Made by a program: the position numbers and the translations under genes. The notes beneath the pieces were generated by a model, which was given only the letters and a program-made list of their open reading frames with translations, was not told the origin of the DNA and did not search any database. From SD8 sp035528475 (GTDB taxonomy: Archaea > Halobacteriota > Methanomicrobia > Methanomicrobiales > Methanospirillaceae): DNA of 64,000 nt. Numbering within the stretch: position 1 is the first letter of the stretch; every line of letters starts with the position of its first letter. Positions 16,270 through 25,021 of the stretch are shown here, one piece after another. The DNA lies in the NCBI GenBank assembly GCA_035528475.1, contig DATKYO010000114.1, positions 8,233 to 72,232 on the forward strand, written 5' to 3'.

Positions 16270-17928
16270 ATGAGGTGGGCAGTTTTTTTCCTATTCATCC
16301 TCGTCCTTGTATGCCAGGTTTCTGCTTTCCAGATCGTGGAATTTTGCCCTGATACGTATCTTCCAGGGGACAATGATGAATATATTATCATCGAAGGTGA
16401 CGGAAATCTCGACGGGGTGATCATTACTGACGGTGAGGGTGGGTTTCGCTTCCCTGCGGGCACCCGGATACAGGGGAGATCGGTAATAGCCCGGATGGGA
16501 GCGTCTTTTCTGAAAAGTCATGGACATTTGCCGGATTTCGAGTGGGAAGATTCAATGGCAGCCGTTCCGGATGTAGTGAGGAGCGGCCAGCTGCGGCTTG
16601 CCAATGCCCGGGACCAGCTGCAGTTGCTCCGTAATGGAATTATTCTGCAGGAAATTGAATGGCCGGGAGATGTTGTGCCCCGTCAGGGGCAGGTCCATTT
16701 TCTGAATGAAGGTCTCTGGGACCAGAGAATCATTCTGCTGGGGCAATCACGGTTCGAGCCGGAAAGATACGAAGAGATAACGGGCATCGGCTTTGTTTCG
16801 CCGGACTGTTCATTTGCGGTATTTGAAACTGCGGTCAGCGGGGCGAAGGAGAACATCCTGGTGAATGTATACGAATTTACCAGCCAGAGAATGGCCGACC
16901 TTCTGATCACTGCGCGAAATAGGGGTGTAAACATCACAGTTCTTATTGAAGGAGGGCCTGTAGGCGGTATCAGTGCCGAAGAACAGTCAGTAATCTTCAG
17001 GCTTGCCGGAAACGGGATCCGGGTTATTGAGATGACCTCTACAGGTGATTCTCATGCTCCTTACCGTTTCAATCATGCAAAATACATGGTAATTGATCGA
17101 TGCCGGACATTCATCACGAGTGAGAACTTCAAGGAGAACGGTTTTCCCGGCCAGGGGATGATCGGGAACAGGGGTTGGGGGGTATACCTGGAGAGTGAAC
17201 AAATGGCGTCGTATTTTACTAATATATTTGAATTCGATTGCAATGGCGGGTGGGTACGCGAGGTATATGGGCAGGAAGGGCCGAACGAGTCGCTGCCTGA
17301 GATACCTTATCGTGTCGAATTCCAGCCACTCTCATTTACATGCACGGATGCGGTTCCTGTGATTTCCCCGGACACGAGTTCCATGATCCTCGAAATGATT
17401 GAGGAAGCGCGGGTAAGCATCGATATTGAACAGGCATATATCACGAATTCGAGTGATCAACAACTCAATCCGTTCCTGGACGCCGCCGTCAATGCCTCCC
17501 GTCGCGGAGTGAAGGTGAGAGTGCTTCTTGATTCATACTGGTATAATGTTGAGGATACAAATGATAATGATGAGATGGCTGCACTGATCAATTCTATTTC
17601 TCTCTCCGAATCTCTCCCCCTTGAGGCACGGTGTGCCGGCCTGGAACCGAATAATCTGGAAAAGATTCACAATAAAGGAGTGATTGTTGATTTACAAAAG
17701 GTGCTTGTCAGCAGTATCAACTGGAATGACAATTCCCCGAATTTCAACAGGGAGGCAGGGATAATCATTTCAGATCCGGTTGCCGCCGCATATTTCTCGT
17801 CGGTATTCGAGGACGACTGGAACGCATCTTCAGCCGGAGAGGCGGATTCTCCTGACTATCTGAAATACGCCATTACAGGCGTGGTGATATTCCTCCTGAT
17901 CGTGATTTATATGCGACGCAGAAGGTGA
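16270..17928 (+). CDS. Secreted, membrane-anchored phospholipase-D-like protein
   Basis: 552 aa. Signal peptide (residues 1-19, ending QVSA), then a beta-rich region of about 120 residues resembling a lamin-tail domain (IVEFCPDTYLPGDNDEYIII...VIITDGEGGFRFP). Two PLD modules follow with intact HxKxxxxD motifs: HAKYMVID (~270) and HNKGVIVD (~466). A single hydrophobic helix (about 528-546) and MRRRR anchor the C-terminus, so the catalytic part faces outside. A membrane phospholipase, nuclease or transphosphatidylase role is possible; the substrate is not shown. TATA-like TTAATTAATTAG at 16235. Confidence 0.85.
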   Translation: MRWAVFFLFILVLVCQVSAFQIVEFCPDTYLPGDNDEYIIIEGDGNLDGVIITDGEGGFRFPAGTRIQGRSVIARMGASFLKSHGHLPDFEWEDSMAAVPDVVRSGQLRLANARDQLQLLRNGIILQEIEWPGDVVPRQGQVHFLNEGLWDQRIILLGQSRFEPERYEEITGIGFVSPDCSFAVFETAVSGAKENILVNVYEFTSQRMADLLITARNRGVNITVLIEGGPVGGISAEEQSVIFRLAGNGIRVIEMTSTGDSHAPYRFNHAKYMVIDRCRTFITSENFKENGFPGQGMIGNRGWGVYLESEQMASYFTNIFEFDCNGGWVREVYGQEGPNESLPEIPYRVEFQPLSFTCTDAVPVISPDTSSMILEMIEEARVSIDIEQAYITNSSDQQLNPFLDAAVNASRRGVKVRVLLDSYWYNVEDTNDNDEMAALINSISLSESLPLEARCAGLEPNNLEKIHNKGVIVDLQKVLVSSINWNDNSPNFNREAGIIISDPVAAAYFSSVFEDDWNASSAGEADSPDYLKYAITGVVIFLLIVIYMRRRR

Positions 17929-18133
17929 CAAAAGGAAAAAAACGAAAATGGGAGGGAGAAATCGAAAATAATCCTTAAAAATTCAAATCCCTTTTGGAAA
18001 AGAGTCGCAGGGCCTTGATAGCAAATGAAAATCGGGTTCTTTGTTTGAGGAAGGATCAGAAAAGCCGGGTGTCTCTCATCACACTCCTTCTCTTTTCTAC
18101 CGAATAGAAATGGTTGATCTACAAATACTGTTT

Positions 18134-18442
18134 TTATTGCTTCTTAAATGCACATTTGCAGATATCACAGAGTGTGATTGCTGCATCCTGGTCTATGACT
18201 GCGAGGGCCCAGCGGTCGATGAGCAAATTCAGTTCATTGGATATCTCTATCCCTGAATCTCCCCTCTTTTTACTGATATATTGCGATATCGCAGCTCTGG
18301 TTACACCAAGCCGTTTCGCAGCATCGCTCTGGCTCATACCATCGCGCTGGACCAGTCGATACACCATCTCAGCCCGCATAGAAGGGAGATATTTGCGAAC
18401 CATGGAATCGCAGACCATGATATCGCAACCTGTCTCCCTCAT
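18134..18442 (-). CDS. HTH transcriptional regulator (COG2522-like)
   Basis: 102 aa. Helix-turn-helix at about residues 33-57 (GMSQSDAAKRLGVTRAAISQ). The C-terminus has CDICKCAF, a possible metal site. Resembles small archaeal predicted regulators with an HTH and a Cys-rich end. Its ATG overlaps the stop of the upstream winged-helix gene (ATGA, 18439-18442), so the two DNA-binding proteins are made together. Confidence 0.82.
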   Translation of the reverse strand: MRETGCDIMVCDSMVRKYLPSMRAEMVYRLVQRDGMSQSDAAKRLGVTRAAISQYISKKRGDSGIEISNELNLLIDRWALAVIDQDAAITLCDICKCAFKKQ

Positions 18443-18669
18443 GCAGGCACCAATTGGTTCTCCCGATTCTGGTAGATGATCTGGCGGGCATCCCTGAAAT
18501 TGAATTTTTCAATTATCAGATGGTTCTCTTTGAGCCTTTTCAACGCATACCGGACGGTGCGGGGGGCAAGATTGCTCTTTTTTACGAGCTCTTTGTGGGT
18601 CATTTCGCCCCCTTCGTCCAGTATCTGGAGAACGGTTCTTGATGATGGTGGAAGATTCGCCCCATTCAT
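18439..18669 (-). CDS. Small MarR/Lrp-like winged-helix protein
   Basis: 76 aa, essentially only a winged helix: VLQILDEGGEMTHKELVKKS then APRTVRYALKRLKENHLIIE. Such proteins bind palindromic operators as dimers. A perfect palindrome (18676-18694) lies 6 nt before the start codon and overlaps the predicted transcription start, so autoregulation is likely. First of two coupled regulator genes. Confidence 0.82.
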   Translation of the reverse strand: MNGANLPPSSRTVLQILDEGGEMTHKELVKKSNLAPRTVRYALKRLKENHLIIEKFNFRDARQIIYQNRENQLVPA

Positions 18670-18675
18670 AATATA

Positions 18676-18694
18676 ATGTTAACACTGTTAACAT
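18676..18694. promoter_or_regulatory. Perfect palindrome in a divergent promoter region
   Basis: ATGTTAACACTGTTAACAT: two 9-nt arms around a central C, 100% symmetric. On the minus strand it covers the predicted start site of the regulator pair (TATA-like CATATAACA at 18708-18716). On the plus strand it lies between ATAATATAA (18669-18677) and the OB-fold gene at 18740. It could control both directions. Confidence 0.7.
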
Positions 18695-18739
18695 ATCAAT
18701 CTGCCGGTGTTATATGGGGAGAGCGATTACCCGATCTCT

Positions 18740-19129
18740 ATGCTGGTCCGTCAGGAAAAAATTGCACTGCTCCTTCTTTTTATGGTGGCAATTACTCTTA
18801 CAACCTCTTTTATCATCCTTGAAAATCTTGAACGCGACATGTTTGTCAGTTCCTACTCCGGGGACTCACAGGAAGGCGCGCTTGTCGTGCACAAGGGAAG
18901 CATTGAACGTGTTGATACCACAAGATCCGGAGGACACCTGGTTCTTGATGTTTCCGCTGTGACTGTCTTCATCCCTGAACCTGTTGCACGAACTCTGATC
19001 CTTCGGAAAGGAGATATGGTTGAAGTATATGGGATTGTAAATCTTTATCGGGGAGAAAAAGAGATTGTGGTGGAATATGAGGACGATCTTATCCTTGTGA
19101 AAAAAGCAGGTACGGAAGAAATATCCTGA
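18740..19129 (+). CDS. Membrane-anchored OB-fold-like protein
   Basis: 129 aa from ATG 18740 (MLVRQEKIALLLLF); GTG 18707 is an alternative. One N-terminal membrane helix (about 8-27), then a beta-rich domain (about 45-120) with the rhythm of an OB fold: GALVVHKGSIERV, HLVLDVSAVTVFI, LRKGDMVEVYGIV, KEIVVEYEDDLILV. The soluble domain would face outward. Family not named with certainty. Divergent from the two regulators. Confidence 0.65.
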   Translation: MLVRQEKIALLLLFMVAITLTTSFIILENLERDMFVSSYSGDSQEGALVVHKGSIERVDTTRSGGHLVLDVSAVTVFIPEPVARTLILRKGDMVEVYGIVNLYRGEKEIVVEYEDDLILVKKAGTEEIS

Positions 19130-19157
19130 AAAATGCCTTTTTTGCAACAAATTGCAC

Positions 19158-19655
19158 TCACGATTCCCTGTAATTGTTTTGATGAATTATATGATATTCA
19201 ACAGATTTTTTTGCGATACATTCCCTGACCATCTTTTCCCGGGGTGTAAGTGCTCCTGTTTTCCCTGTTTTTACCTCGATAAACACTACTTTTTTCAGGT
19301 CGCCCTCGTCAAGCCCGTCAAAGATGACAAAATCGACGGGGCTGCCTAAAAATCTCGCATCCCTGGGATTGTAGGGGAAATCAGGGAAAAAAGGAAGGAG
19401 ATGTTCGGTAATTTTTCCTTTAATCACTGCATGACTCTTCTCCACAGCATCGCGACGAATTTTTCTCTCTTCCTTTTGTTTCCACTCACTGGCATAGATC
19501 GATGCCAGTTTCCTTGCTTCCTGTTCCAGATTTTTTTGCCGCCATTCTTCGAATAGCGAGGATGCCCTTGAATGTACCTGGTCTTTTAACGAGATATACT
19601 TCCAGATAATATAGATAAGTGCAATCACGGCGGCCAGCAAAGCCCATTCTATCAT
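19158..19655 (-). CDS. Membrane-anchored Holliday junction resolvase-like nuclease
   Basis: 165 aa. N-terminal helix (1-19, MIEWALLAAVIALIYIIW), a charged, probably coiled-coil stretch (about 25-85), then a restriction-endonuclease-like core with FLGSPVDFVIFDG (Asp) and KKVVFIEVKTGKTGALT (E-V-K), the Hjc active-site pattern. Matches archaeal predicted endonucleases distantly related to Holliday junction resolvase (COG4741). With the helix, the nuclease is membrane-tethered; the topology is not determined. Convergent with the OB-fold-like gene. Confidence 0.82.
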   Translation of the reverse strand: MIEWALLAAVIALIYIIWKYISLKDQVHSRASSLFEEWRQKNLEQEARKLASIYASEWKQKEERKIRRDAVEKSHAVIKGKITEHLLPFFPDFPYNPRDARFLGSPVDFVIFDGLDEGDLKKVVFIEVKTGKTGALTPREKMVRECIAKKSVEYHIIHQNNYRES

Positions 19656-19683
19656 TACATACCATAGGCCGGCTGAAAATTAA

Positions 19684-20241
19684 TTATTCCGACTCATCCC
19701 CGGTTTTTGTCTCAATCTTTTTCCTGAGTATATTTACCGCCAGATCGGCTGCTTTACGAACCTCCTCCTCCTCGTCATTCAGTGCCTGTTCGAGAGGGTC
19801 CAGGGCCCGTGGATCTCCAATGTTTCCGAGTGCCCAGGCGGCATGTTTTCTGACTGCCCGTTTTTTATCGTGAAGGGCTTCAATGAGTGGTTCAACTGCT
19901 CTGGCATCGGCAATTTTTCCGAGCCCAATAACCGCACCGATACGGAGCCATTTTTCGTCCGATTTGAGGGCCTTTTTAAGCGGTTCCACAGCTCTCGCGT
20001 CCCCGATGGCTCCAAGAGATTTGGCTGCGAGCCAGGAGACATCAACATACTCATCCGAAAGAGCCTGGATGAGTGGTTCTACTGCGGAATCATCTCCGAT
20101 AATTCCCAGTGCTTCGGCCGCCCTCCATCGGAAATCGAGATATGGGCTCTGAAGGAGTTCAATATAACCCTTTATATTCCTTTTTCGGGTTACTTTGCTA
20201 AAATAATGTTCTCCGGATTCGCCCTTCTCCTTATCAGTCAT
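19684..20241 (-). CDS. HEAT-repeat (PBS lyase-like) protein
   Basis: 185 aa almost entirely made of HEAT repeats of about 31 residues, each ending like DSAVEPLIQAL, ARAVEPLKKAL, ARAVEPLIEAL, PRALDPLEQAL (about residues 25-170). A scaffold for protein-protein contacts; no catalytic residues. 28 nt upstream of the nuclease-like gene on the same strand, so probably co-transcribed. Similar proteins are common in methanogens; the partner is unknown. Confidence 0.85.
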   Translation of the reverse strand: MTDKEKGESGEHYFSKVTRKRNIKGYIELLQSPYLDFRWRAAEALGIIGDDSAVEPLIQALSDEYVDVSWLAAKSLGAIGDARAVEPLKKALKSDEKWLRIGAVIGLGKIADARAVEPLIEALHDKKRAVRKHAAWALGNIGDPRALDPLEQALNDEEEEVRKAADLAVNILRKKIETKTGDESE

Positions 20242-20337
20242 AGCATTCTCCGACAGGCACCGATTAGAGGCAGTAAATGATAATTGTTTTGATCGTATAT
20301 TTTGGTAAAACGGCGGTTCGGAAAAAGGATGAATATA

Positions 20338-21177
20338 TTATGGAATAATTTCAAGGCTTATGTCGAAATTACTGACGCTGTGAGTGATACTGCCCATACT
20401 GATGACATCAACCCCGGGAATGGCATATTCGAGAATATTCTGTGCATTGATGCCTCCGGAGACTTCAATAACCAGTCTGTTTATTAGATTCTCATTATCC
20501 AGACACCTGATCGTTTCGCGGACTTCCAGGGGAGTCATGTTGTCCAGGAGGAGAATCTCTGCCCCGGCATGTGCCGCACGGAGGGCTTCACCGGTATTCT
20601 CTACTTCAACCTCGATTTTCCGGTATAGGTTTTTAATTTTAGCTCTTTTTATTGCTTCTTCCAGGGAAACAATGGCCAGATGATTATCTTTTATTAAAAT
20701 TCCGTCACTTAGACCTAGGCGGTGCCCTTCCCCCCCACCAAGTAGTACTGCTTTTTTATCAAGTGAGCGGAGACCGGGAGCAGTCTTACGGGTGGCGGCT
20801 ATCCTGCAGGACAGATTATGTGATGAGATCAGATCAGACAAATTCTTGGTCTGGGTGGCAATTCCGCTCATTCTCCCGATGATATTCAGGGCTGTTCTTT
20901 CTACAAGGAGAATTCCCGCAGCCGACCCTTCAAGTGCCGCTATCTCCGTCCCTTCGTATACCTTCTCCCCATCATTGACGTGGGATATATAATGTACACC
21001 AAAATGCCGGAAAAGTTGCGCGGCTTCTTCAAGTCCGGCAATGATGCCCGCCTGCCTGGCGACGAGTACACCCCTGCAGTCTTTTTCGTCGATTACCGAT
21101 TCCGTGGTGATATCCCCGTAAGGGGCATCTTCGGCGATAAACTGTAGCAGCTGTTCAAGTGTGACCAGTTTGATCAT
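20338..21177 (-). CDS. nadC: Quinolinate phosphoribosyltransferase
   Basis: Decarboxylating transfer of PRPP to quinolinate giving nicotinate mononucleotide, third step of de novo NAD synthesis. 279 aa, normal length. Blocks: EDAPYGDITTESV, ERTALNIIGRMSGIAT, RIAATRKTAPGLRSLDKKAV, GGGEGHRLGLSDGILIKDNH, and EVEVEN. Last gene of nadX-nadA-nadC; its start overlaps the nadA stop (ATGA, 21174-21177). Confidence 0.96.
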   Translation of the reverse strand: MIKLVTLEQLLQFIAEDAPYGDITTESVIDEKDCRGVLVARQAGIIAGLEEAAQLFRHFGVHYISHVNDGEKVYEGTEIAALEGSAAGILLVERTALNIIGRMSGIATQTKNLSDLISSHNLSCRIAATRKTAPGLRSLDKKAVLLGGGEGHRLGLSDGILIKDNHLAIVSLEEAIKRAKIKNLYRKIEVEVENTGEALRAAHAGAEILLLDNMTPLEVRETIRCLDNENLINRLVIEVSGGINAQNILEYAIPGVDVISMGSITHSVSNFDISLEIIP

Positions 21178-22070
21178 CTCCCGATCTCAATCATTCGCTC
21201 AATTGCACTTCTTGCCCTATCCATTACGTCACGGGGAAGCTCGACCTTATACTGAACATTCTCAAGGGACAATTTGAGGTCTTTTAACGTGGTCTTTTTC
21301 ATATCCTCACAGACTGCTTCTTCCTTGACATAGAACGTTTTATCCGGATAGAGGGTATTCAATCGGTATGCCATTCCTTTCTCCGTGAAAATATTCCACT
21401 TCTCCTCCTGCGGTGCTGCCCGGACCATTCCACCTGTAGACGCAATAATATCCGATTCTTTTTGAATTTCAGGGCGGCATTCCGGATGACAGATAATCTT
21501 TCCGCCCAACTTTCTTGCTTTTACAATATCATCATGCGAGAAGCACTCGTGAACATAACAATGCCCTTGGGGAGGAACAGCGATAATTCGCGTTTCAGGG
21601 ACCATATCCTGAATATATGCGGCAAGATTTGCGTCAGGTCCTACGATCACCTCCTTCGAGTCAAGCGACCGGATTACCTTTACTGCATTGGCTGATGTGC
21701 AGACCACATCGGCATAGGCTTTGCACTCGGCAGTACTATTTATATACAATACTACCGGCGCTCCGGGGTGCATTTGCTTTGCGGACAGAAGCATATCAGG
21801 GGTAAGGAAGTTTGCAAGTGGACACGTCGCATCCTTCACCGGAAGAAGGACAATTTTTTCGGGGCAGAGTATCTTTGCAGTCTCTGCCATAAAATCCACA
21901 CCACAGAACACAATCATTGCTGCACCCGTATTTTTTGCCTGGACAGCAAGTTCAAAGCTGTCTCCCACAATATCAGCGACATCCTGGATTTCCGGGATCT
22001 GATAATTATGAGCAAGTATTATGGCATCTTTCCGGGTTTTTTGCAAACGAATGGTTTGGGTGATATTCAT
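21174..22070 (-). CDS. nadA: Quinolinate synthase A
   Basis: [4Fe-4S] enzyme condensing iminoaspartate with dihydroxyacetone phosphate. 298 aa. AHNYQIPEIQDVADIVGDS at the N-terminus and NSTAECKAYADVVCTSANAV, GHCYVHECFSHDDI and ICHPECRPEI hold conserved residues including the cluster cysteines. ATGA overlaps on both sides (with nadX and nadC) indicate tight translational coupling. The iminoaspartate comes from NadX instead of L-aspartate oxidase, fitting an anaerobe. Confidence 0.96.
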   Translation of the reverse strand: MNITQTIRLQKTRKDAIILAHNYQIPEIQDVADIVGDSFELAVQAKNTGAAMIVFCGVDFMAETAKILCPEKIVLLPVKDATCPLANFLTPDMLLSAKQMHPGAPVVLYINSTAECKAYADVVCTSANAVKVIRSLDSKEVIVGPDANLAAYIQDMVPETRIIAVPPQGHCYVHECFSHDDIVKARKLGGKIICHPECRPEIQKESDIIASTGGMVRAAPQEEKWNIFTEKGMAYRLNTLYPDKTFYVKEEAVCEDMKKTTLKDLKLSLENVQYKVELPRDVMDRARSAIERMIEIGR

Positions 22071-22828
22071 GTTCCTACCTTCAGGGGTTCGTCAAGATTC
22101 TTAAGGAGTGTGAGTATGGAAAGGGCTGCAAGATAACTTGTTGCCGGGTTTTTCGGGCTTTGGACGTTGTTCACCCTGATATACATCTCTCCAAAATCTC
22201 CTTCACAAAATATCTCATGCATATTCCGGTCCACGAGGGGATCAGCATAGAGTTCCACATCAGCTTCTCTGCCTGCTGCAAGACTGAGTGCCACAGAAAC
22301 ATTTACATTTTTCGGGAATTCCTTGATGCACTCATTCGCTTTACCCTTAAAAATAAGAGTGCGCCTGTCAACGACAATCCCCAGTGAGTCAGGGTTTTTC
22401 GTAGTCCTTAGCAGGAGTTTCGAAATATTGCTAATTTGCCCTACTTTCAGGTTATCAAGTCCGGCGATGGCCCCACTGGGGATATATATCTTCTTTCCCG
22501 TTTCCCGTGCCGTCTTCACCAGTCCCTCCCTGAACCCTGGGTCGGAAAATGCTCCAACGCTGAGTACTATCAGGTTTTTCCCATTCCTGAGCACGGATTC
22601 CCCCAAAAGCCTGACTGCATTTACCGAGGCAGCTTCCACCACATAATCGAAATCCTGACGAATAAACAGGTCAAAATCCTTGCATGCCCTGCCGCCGCAA
22701 GTATCTGCCATCTCCTCTGCTTTCTGAAAGATTTTATCATACAGGGCCACTATCTCAACATTCTCCCGGTATTGACCGATAATATGCCCAATATTTCCGC
22801 AGCCGAGCAGCCCGATTCTGATCATCAT
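22067..22828 (-). CDS. nadX: L-aspartate dehydrogenase
   Basis: NAD(P)-dependent oxidation of aspartate to iminoaspartate, the oxygen-independent entry to NAD synthesis. 253 aa. Rossmann motif GLLGCGNIGHIIGQY at residues 6-20, EAASVNAV, the catalytic region IPSGAIAGLDNLK, and a C-terminal NNVQSPKNPATSYLAALS. First gene of the operon, with a ~150-nt divergent region shared with the methylthiotransferase gene. Confidence 0.93.
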   Translation of the reverse strand: MMIRIGLLGCGNIGHIIGQYRENVEIVALYDKIFQKAEEMADTCGGRACKDFDLFIRQDFDYVVEAASVNAVRLLGESVLRNGKNLIVLSVGAFSDPGFREGLVKTARETGKKIYIPSGAIAGLDNLKVGQISNISKLLLRTTKNPDSLGIVVDRRTLIFKGKANECIKEFPKNVNVSVALSLAAGREADVELYADPLVDRNMHEIFCEGDFGEMYIRVNNVQSPKNPATSYLAALSILTLLKNLDEPLKVGT

Positions 22829-22979
22829 TATCAGATAGTGAATACCATGGGTTAAGCATTTTCATTGAGAGAGAGAAATATTCCCTATAACGCAGATAGA
22901 AGGATAAATCCGGTGATTGAAGGTCTCCTGTCAAGTTAGCAGTAGTTAAGAGTCTGCCCGATCCATACCATGGTGGCTG

Positions 22980-24242
22980 ATGTCTCCGGAAAAACCCGAA
23001 TCCGTGTATACACACGATGGCCAGAGCGCCCTGGATGAATTGAGGGACTGTTTAGTTCATGTGATGACATTTGGCTGTGCCTATAATATGGGCGATTCCC
23101 GGAAACTGGAAGAAATTTTGAAAGCGCAAGATTGTACTATTGTTGACACGCCCAAGGCGGCTGATGCAGTCGTCGTGAACACCTGTACTGTGGTCGGCTC
23201 AACCGAACGCAGGATGTTACGGACTCTCAGAAATTTAAAAGAGAAAAACCTTTACGTCACCGGCTGCATGCCCGTCGTGCAGAAAGAAGAAATATTTGGG
23301 GTCTGTTCTCCGAAGATCATTTTTCCGAACGAGATTGGGGAGAGGTACAGAAATGTAAGAACCGTTCAACCTGCAGGGGTGGGCATCCTGCAGGTGGCCA
23401 GCGGATGTCTGGGAACCTGTTCTTACTGTATTACCCGAAATGCCAGGGGCAGACTGAGAAGCTTTCCGAAAGAAGAGATCCTGGTCCAGGCAGACAAAAT
23501 GGTGAAGGCCGGAGCAAAAGAGCTCCAGCTGACAGGACAGGATGTTAGTGCCTGGGGCCGTGAAAAGGGCTGGGATCTTTCCCAATTACTTAATGAAATC
23601 GTGCATATTCCTGGAAAATTCTATATACGACTCGGAATGATGAATCCCTCCACGCTTATGCCCATCATAGAACCTCTGATCGAAGCATACAGATCCCCTA
23701 AGATTTTTAATTTTCTCCATATACCAGCTCAATCCGGTTCTGATGAGATTCTAAATGCAATGAAAAGAAAGTATAGCGCCGCGGATGTGGTACGGATTGT
23801 TGAGGAGTTCAGGGAAGCCTGCCCCGACATTTCTCTGGCCACCGATATCATCGTTGGATTTCCAGGAGAGACGGATGAGCAGTTCAGGGAGACTATGCAA
23901 CTTATCAGCCGTATCAAACCGAATAAAGTGAATATCACCCGTTTTTCCATGAGGCCTCATACAGACATTGCCGGAGAGGATGATTTAGTGGACTCTCTCA
24001 AGAAGAAAAGGTCAAGGATCCTCCTGAAACATGCGGAGGCGCTCTACCATGAAATCAATGCCGGCTGGATAGGTAAGGAGACTGATATTCTCGTAACAGA
24101 AAAAATCCGTCACGGGTCAGTAATTTCCAGGACTCCCAATTACCAAAATGTGGTTATACAACGCGATCTTCCCGTAGGCTATGAAGGGCATGCCGTCATT
24201 CTGGAGGACAGGAAATATTATTTTATTGGGGCCCTCTGCTGA
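22980..24242 (+). CDS. MtaB-type tRNA methylthiotransferase
   Basis: Radical SAM enzyme of the MiaB/CDKAL1 family; archaeal members convert t6A37 of tRNAs to ms2t6A. 420 aa. N-terminal UPF0004 domain with cluster cysteines C33, C69 and C96, radical SAM motif CLGTCSYC (C143, C147, C150), and a C-terminal TRAM domain (about 360-420). ATG 22980 is used; this leaves about 25 residues before the conserved HVMTFGCAYNMGDS, so a later start is possible. Confidence 0.92.
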   Translation: MSPEKPESVYTHDGQSALDELRDCLVHVMTFGCAYNMGDSRKLEEILKAQDCTIVDTPKAADAVVVNTCTVVGSTERRMLRTLRNLKEKNLYVTGCMPVVQKEEIFGVCSPKIIFPNEIGERYRNVRTVQPAGVGILQVASGCLGTCSYCITRNARGRLRSFPKEEILVQADKMVKAGAKELQLTGQDVSAWGREKGWDLSQLLNEIVHIPGKFYIRLGMMNPSTLMPIIEPLIEAYRSPKIFNFLHIPAQSGSDEILNAMKRKYSAADVVRIVEEFREACPDISLATDIIVGFPGETDEQFRETMQLISRIKPNKVNITRFSMRPHTDIAGEDDLVDSLKKKRSRILLKHAEALYHEINAGWIGKETDILVTEKIRHGSVISRTPNYQNVVIQRDLPVGYEGHAVILEDRKYYFIGALC

Positions 24243-24460
24243 GAAGTTGCCTCTGTCTTTGAGAAATTTTACGATAAGTGACTCCTGGAATTGAGGATAT
24301 GCAACAGTTTTCGCATGCGCTCTCTATCGAGGATACGGTTGAACCAGGAATCCGGGCAGAGAGCGGAAGGATTATGGACTTTCATACCCATTCCTTACAA
24401 GAGACCGGCTTTGGGACCATTCCACTGTTCGGGCGGGGTATTTCTGGAGGCATATGCAAT

Positions 24461-25009
24461 ATGGATGAAATCGAAATCGGTTTTGAGAAAATCATTGAAA
24501 AAATAGAGTCGGCCGAAAAAGAAAAAGAAACACTTACCGAAGAGATACGTAAGAATGAGGCGGCTTTATTGGGCAGAATGGCTCAGTCCACGTCCGCGAT
24601 TATCGAAAAGGTAGGGCTTAATATACTGATCAAAGGAAAAACTGACAATCAGGGCGAGTTGTATGATTCGGTATTCTCTCAGAAAAAGATGATAATTCTG
24701 GGAAAGACCGACCCGGTGGACTTCAGACCCGATGATATCAACAAGAAGGTTGATGATCAATTCTGTGCCCTTTCTGAGGAGGGTAAATTTTATGAGATTA
24801 TGTATAGTTCGGACGGATTTTTGGTTGACTCCTATCAGAACGAGATTACCCCCCGCGAAGCACTGGATATCTACGGATACGATGTAATGTTCATGCTCTA
24901 CCGGGCCATGCACGACTACCTGAAAGGACATGAAGAACTGATAAATGCTCTCCGGATTACACTGAATTTCACATATCCGGAACAATCCCTCGAAGGGAAT
25001 TTGCAATAA
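24461..25009 (+). CDS. Conserved hypothetical protein with coiled-coil start
   Basis: 182 aa from ATG 24461, which has TGGAGG 10 nt upstream; an in-frame extension back to 24278 has no such support and looks non-coding. Residues ~8-40 (FEKIIEKIESAEKEKETLTE) predict a coiled coil. The rest is acidic and soluble, with no motif I recognise (GKTDPVDFRPDDINKK, ITPREALDIYGYDV). Probably a methanogen-restricted protein. Convergent with the membrane protein gene that follows. Confidence 0.7.
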   Translation: MDEIEIGFEKIIEKIESAEKEKETLTEEIRKNEAALLGRMAQSTSAIIEKVGLNILIKGKTDNQGELYDSVFSQKKMIILGKTDPVDFRPDDINKKVDDQFCALSEEGKFYEIMYSSDGFLVDSYQNEITPREALDIYGYDVMFMLYRAMHDYLKGHEELINALRITLNFTYPEQSLEGNLQ

Positions 25010-25021
25010 AATTGAATTTTT

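Noticed and set aside
24278..24460. Upstream extension of the coiled-coil protein by 61 codons
   Set aside because: The segment lacks a ribosome site and looks non-coding, while ATG 24461 has TGGAGG upstream.
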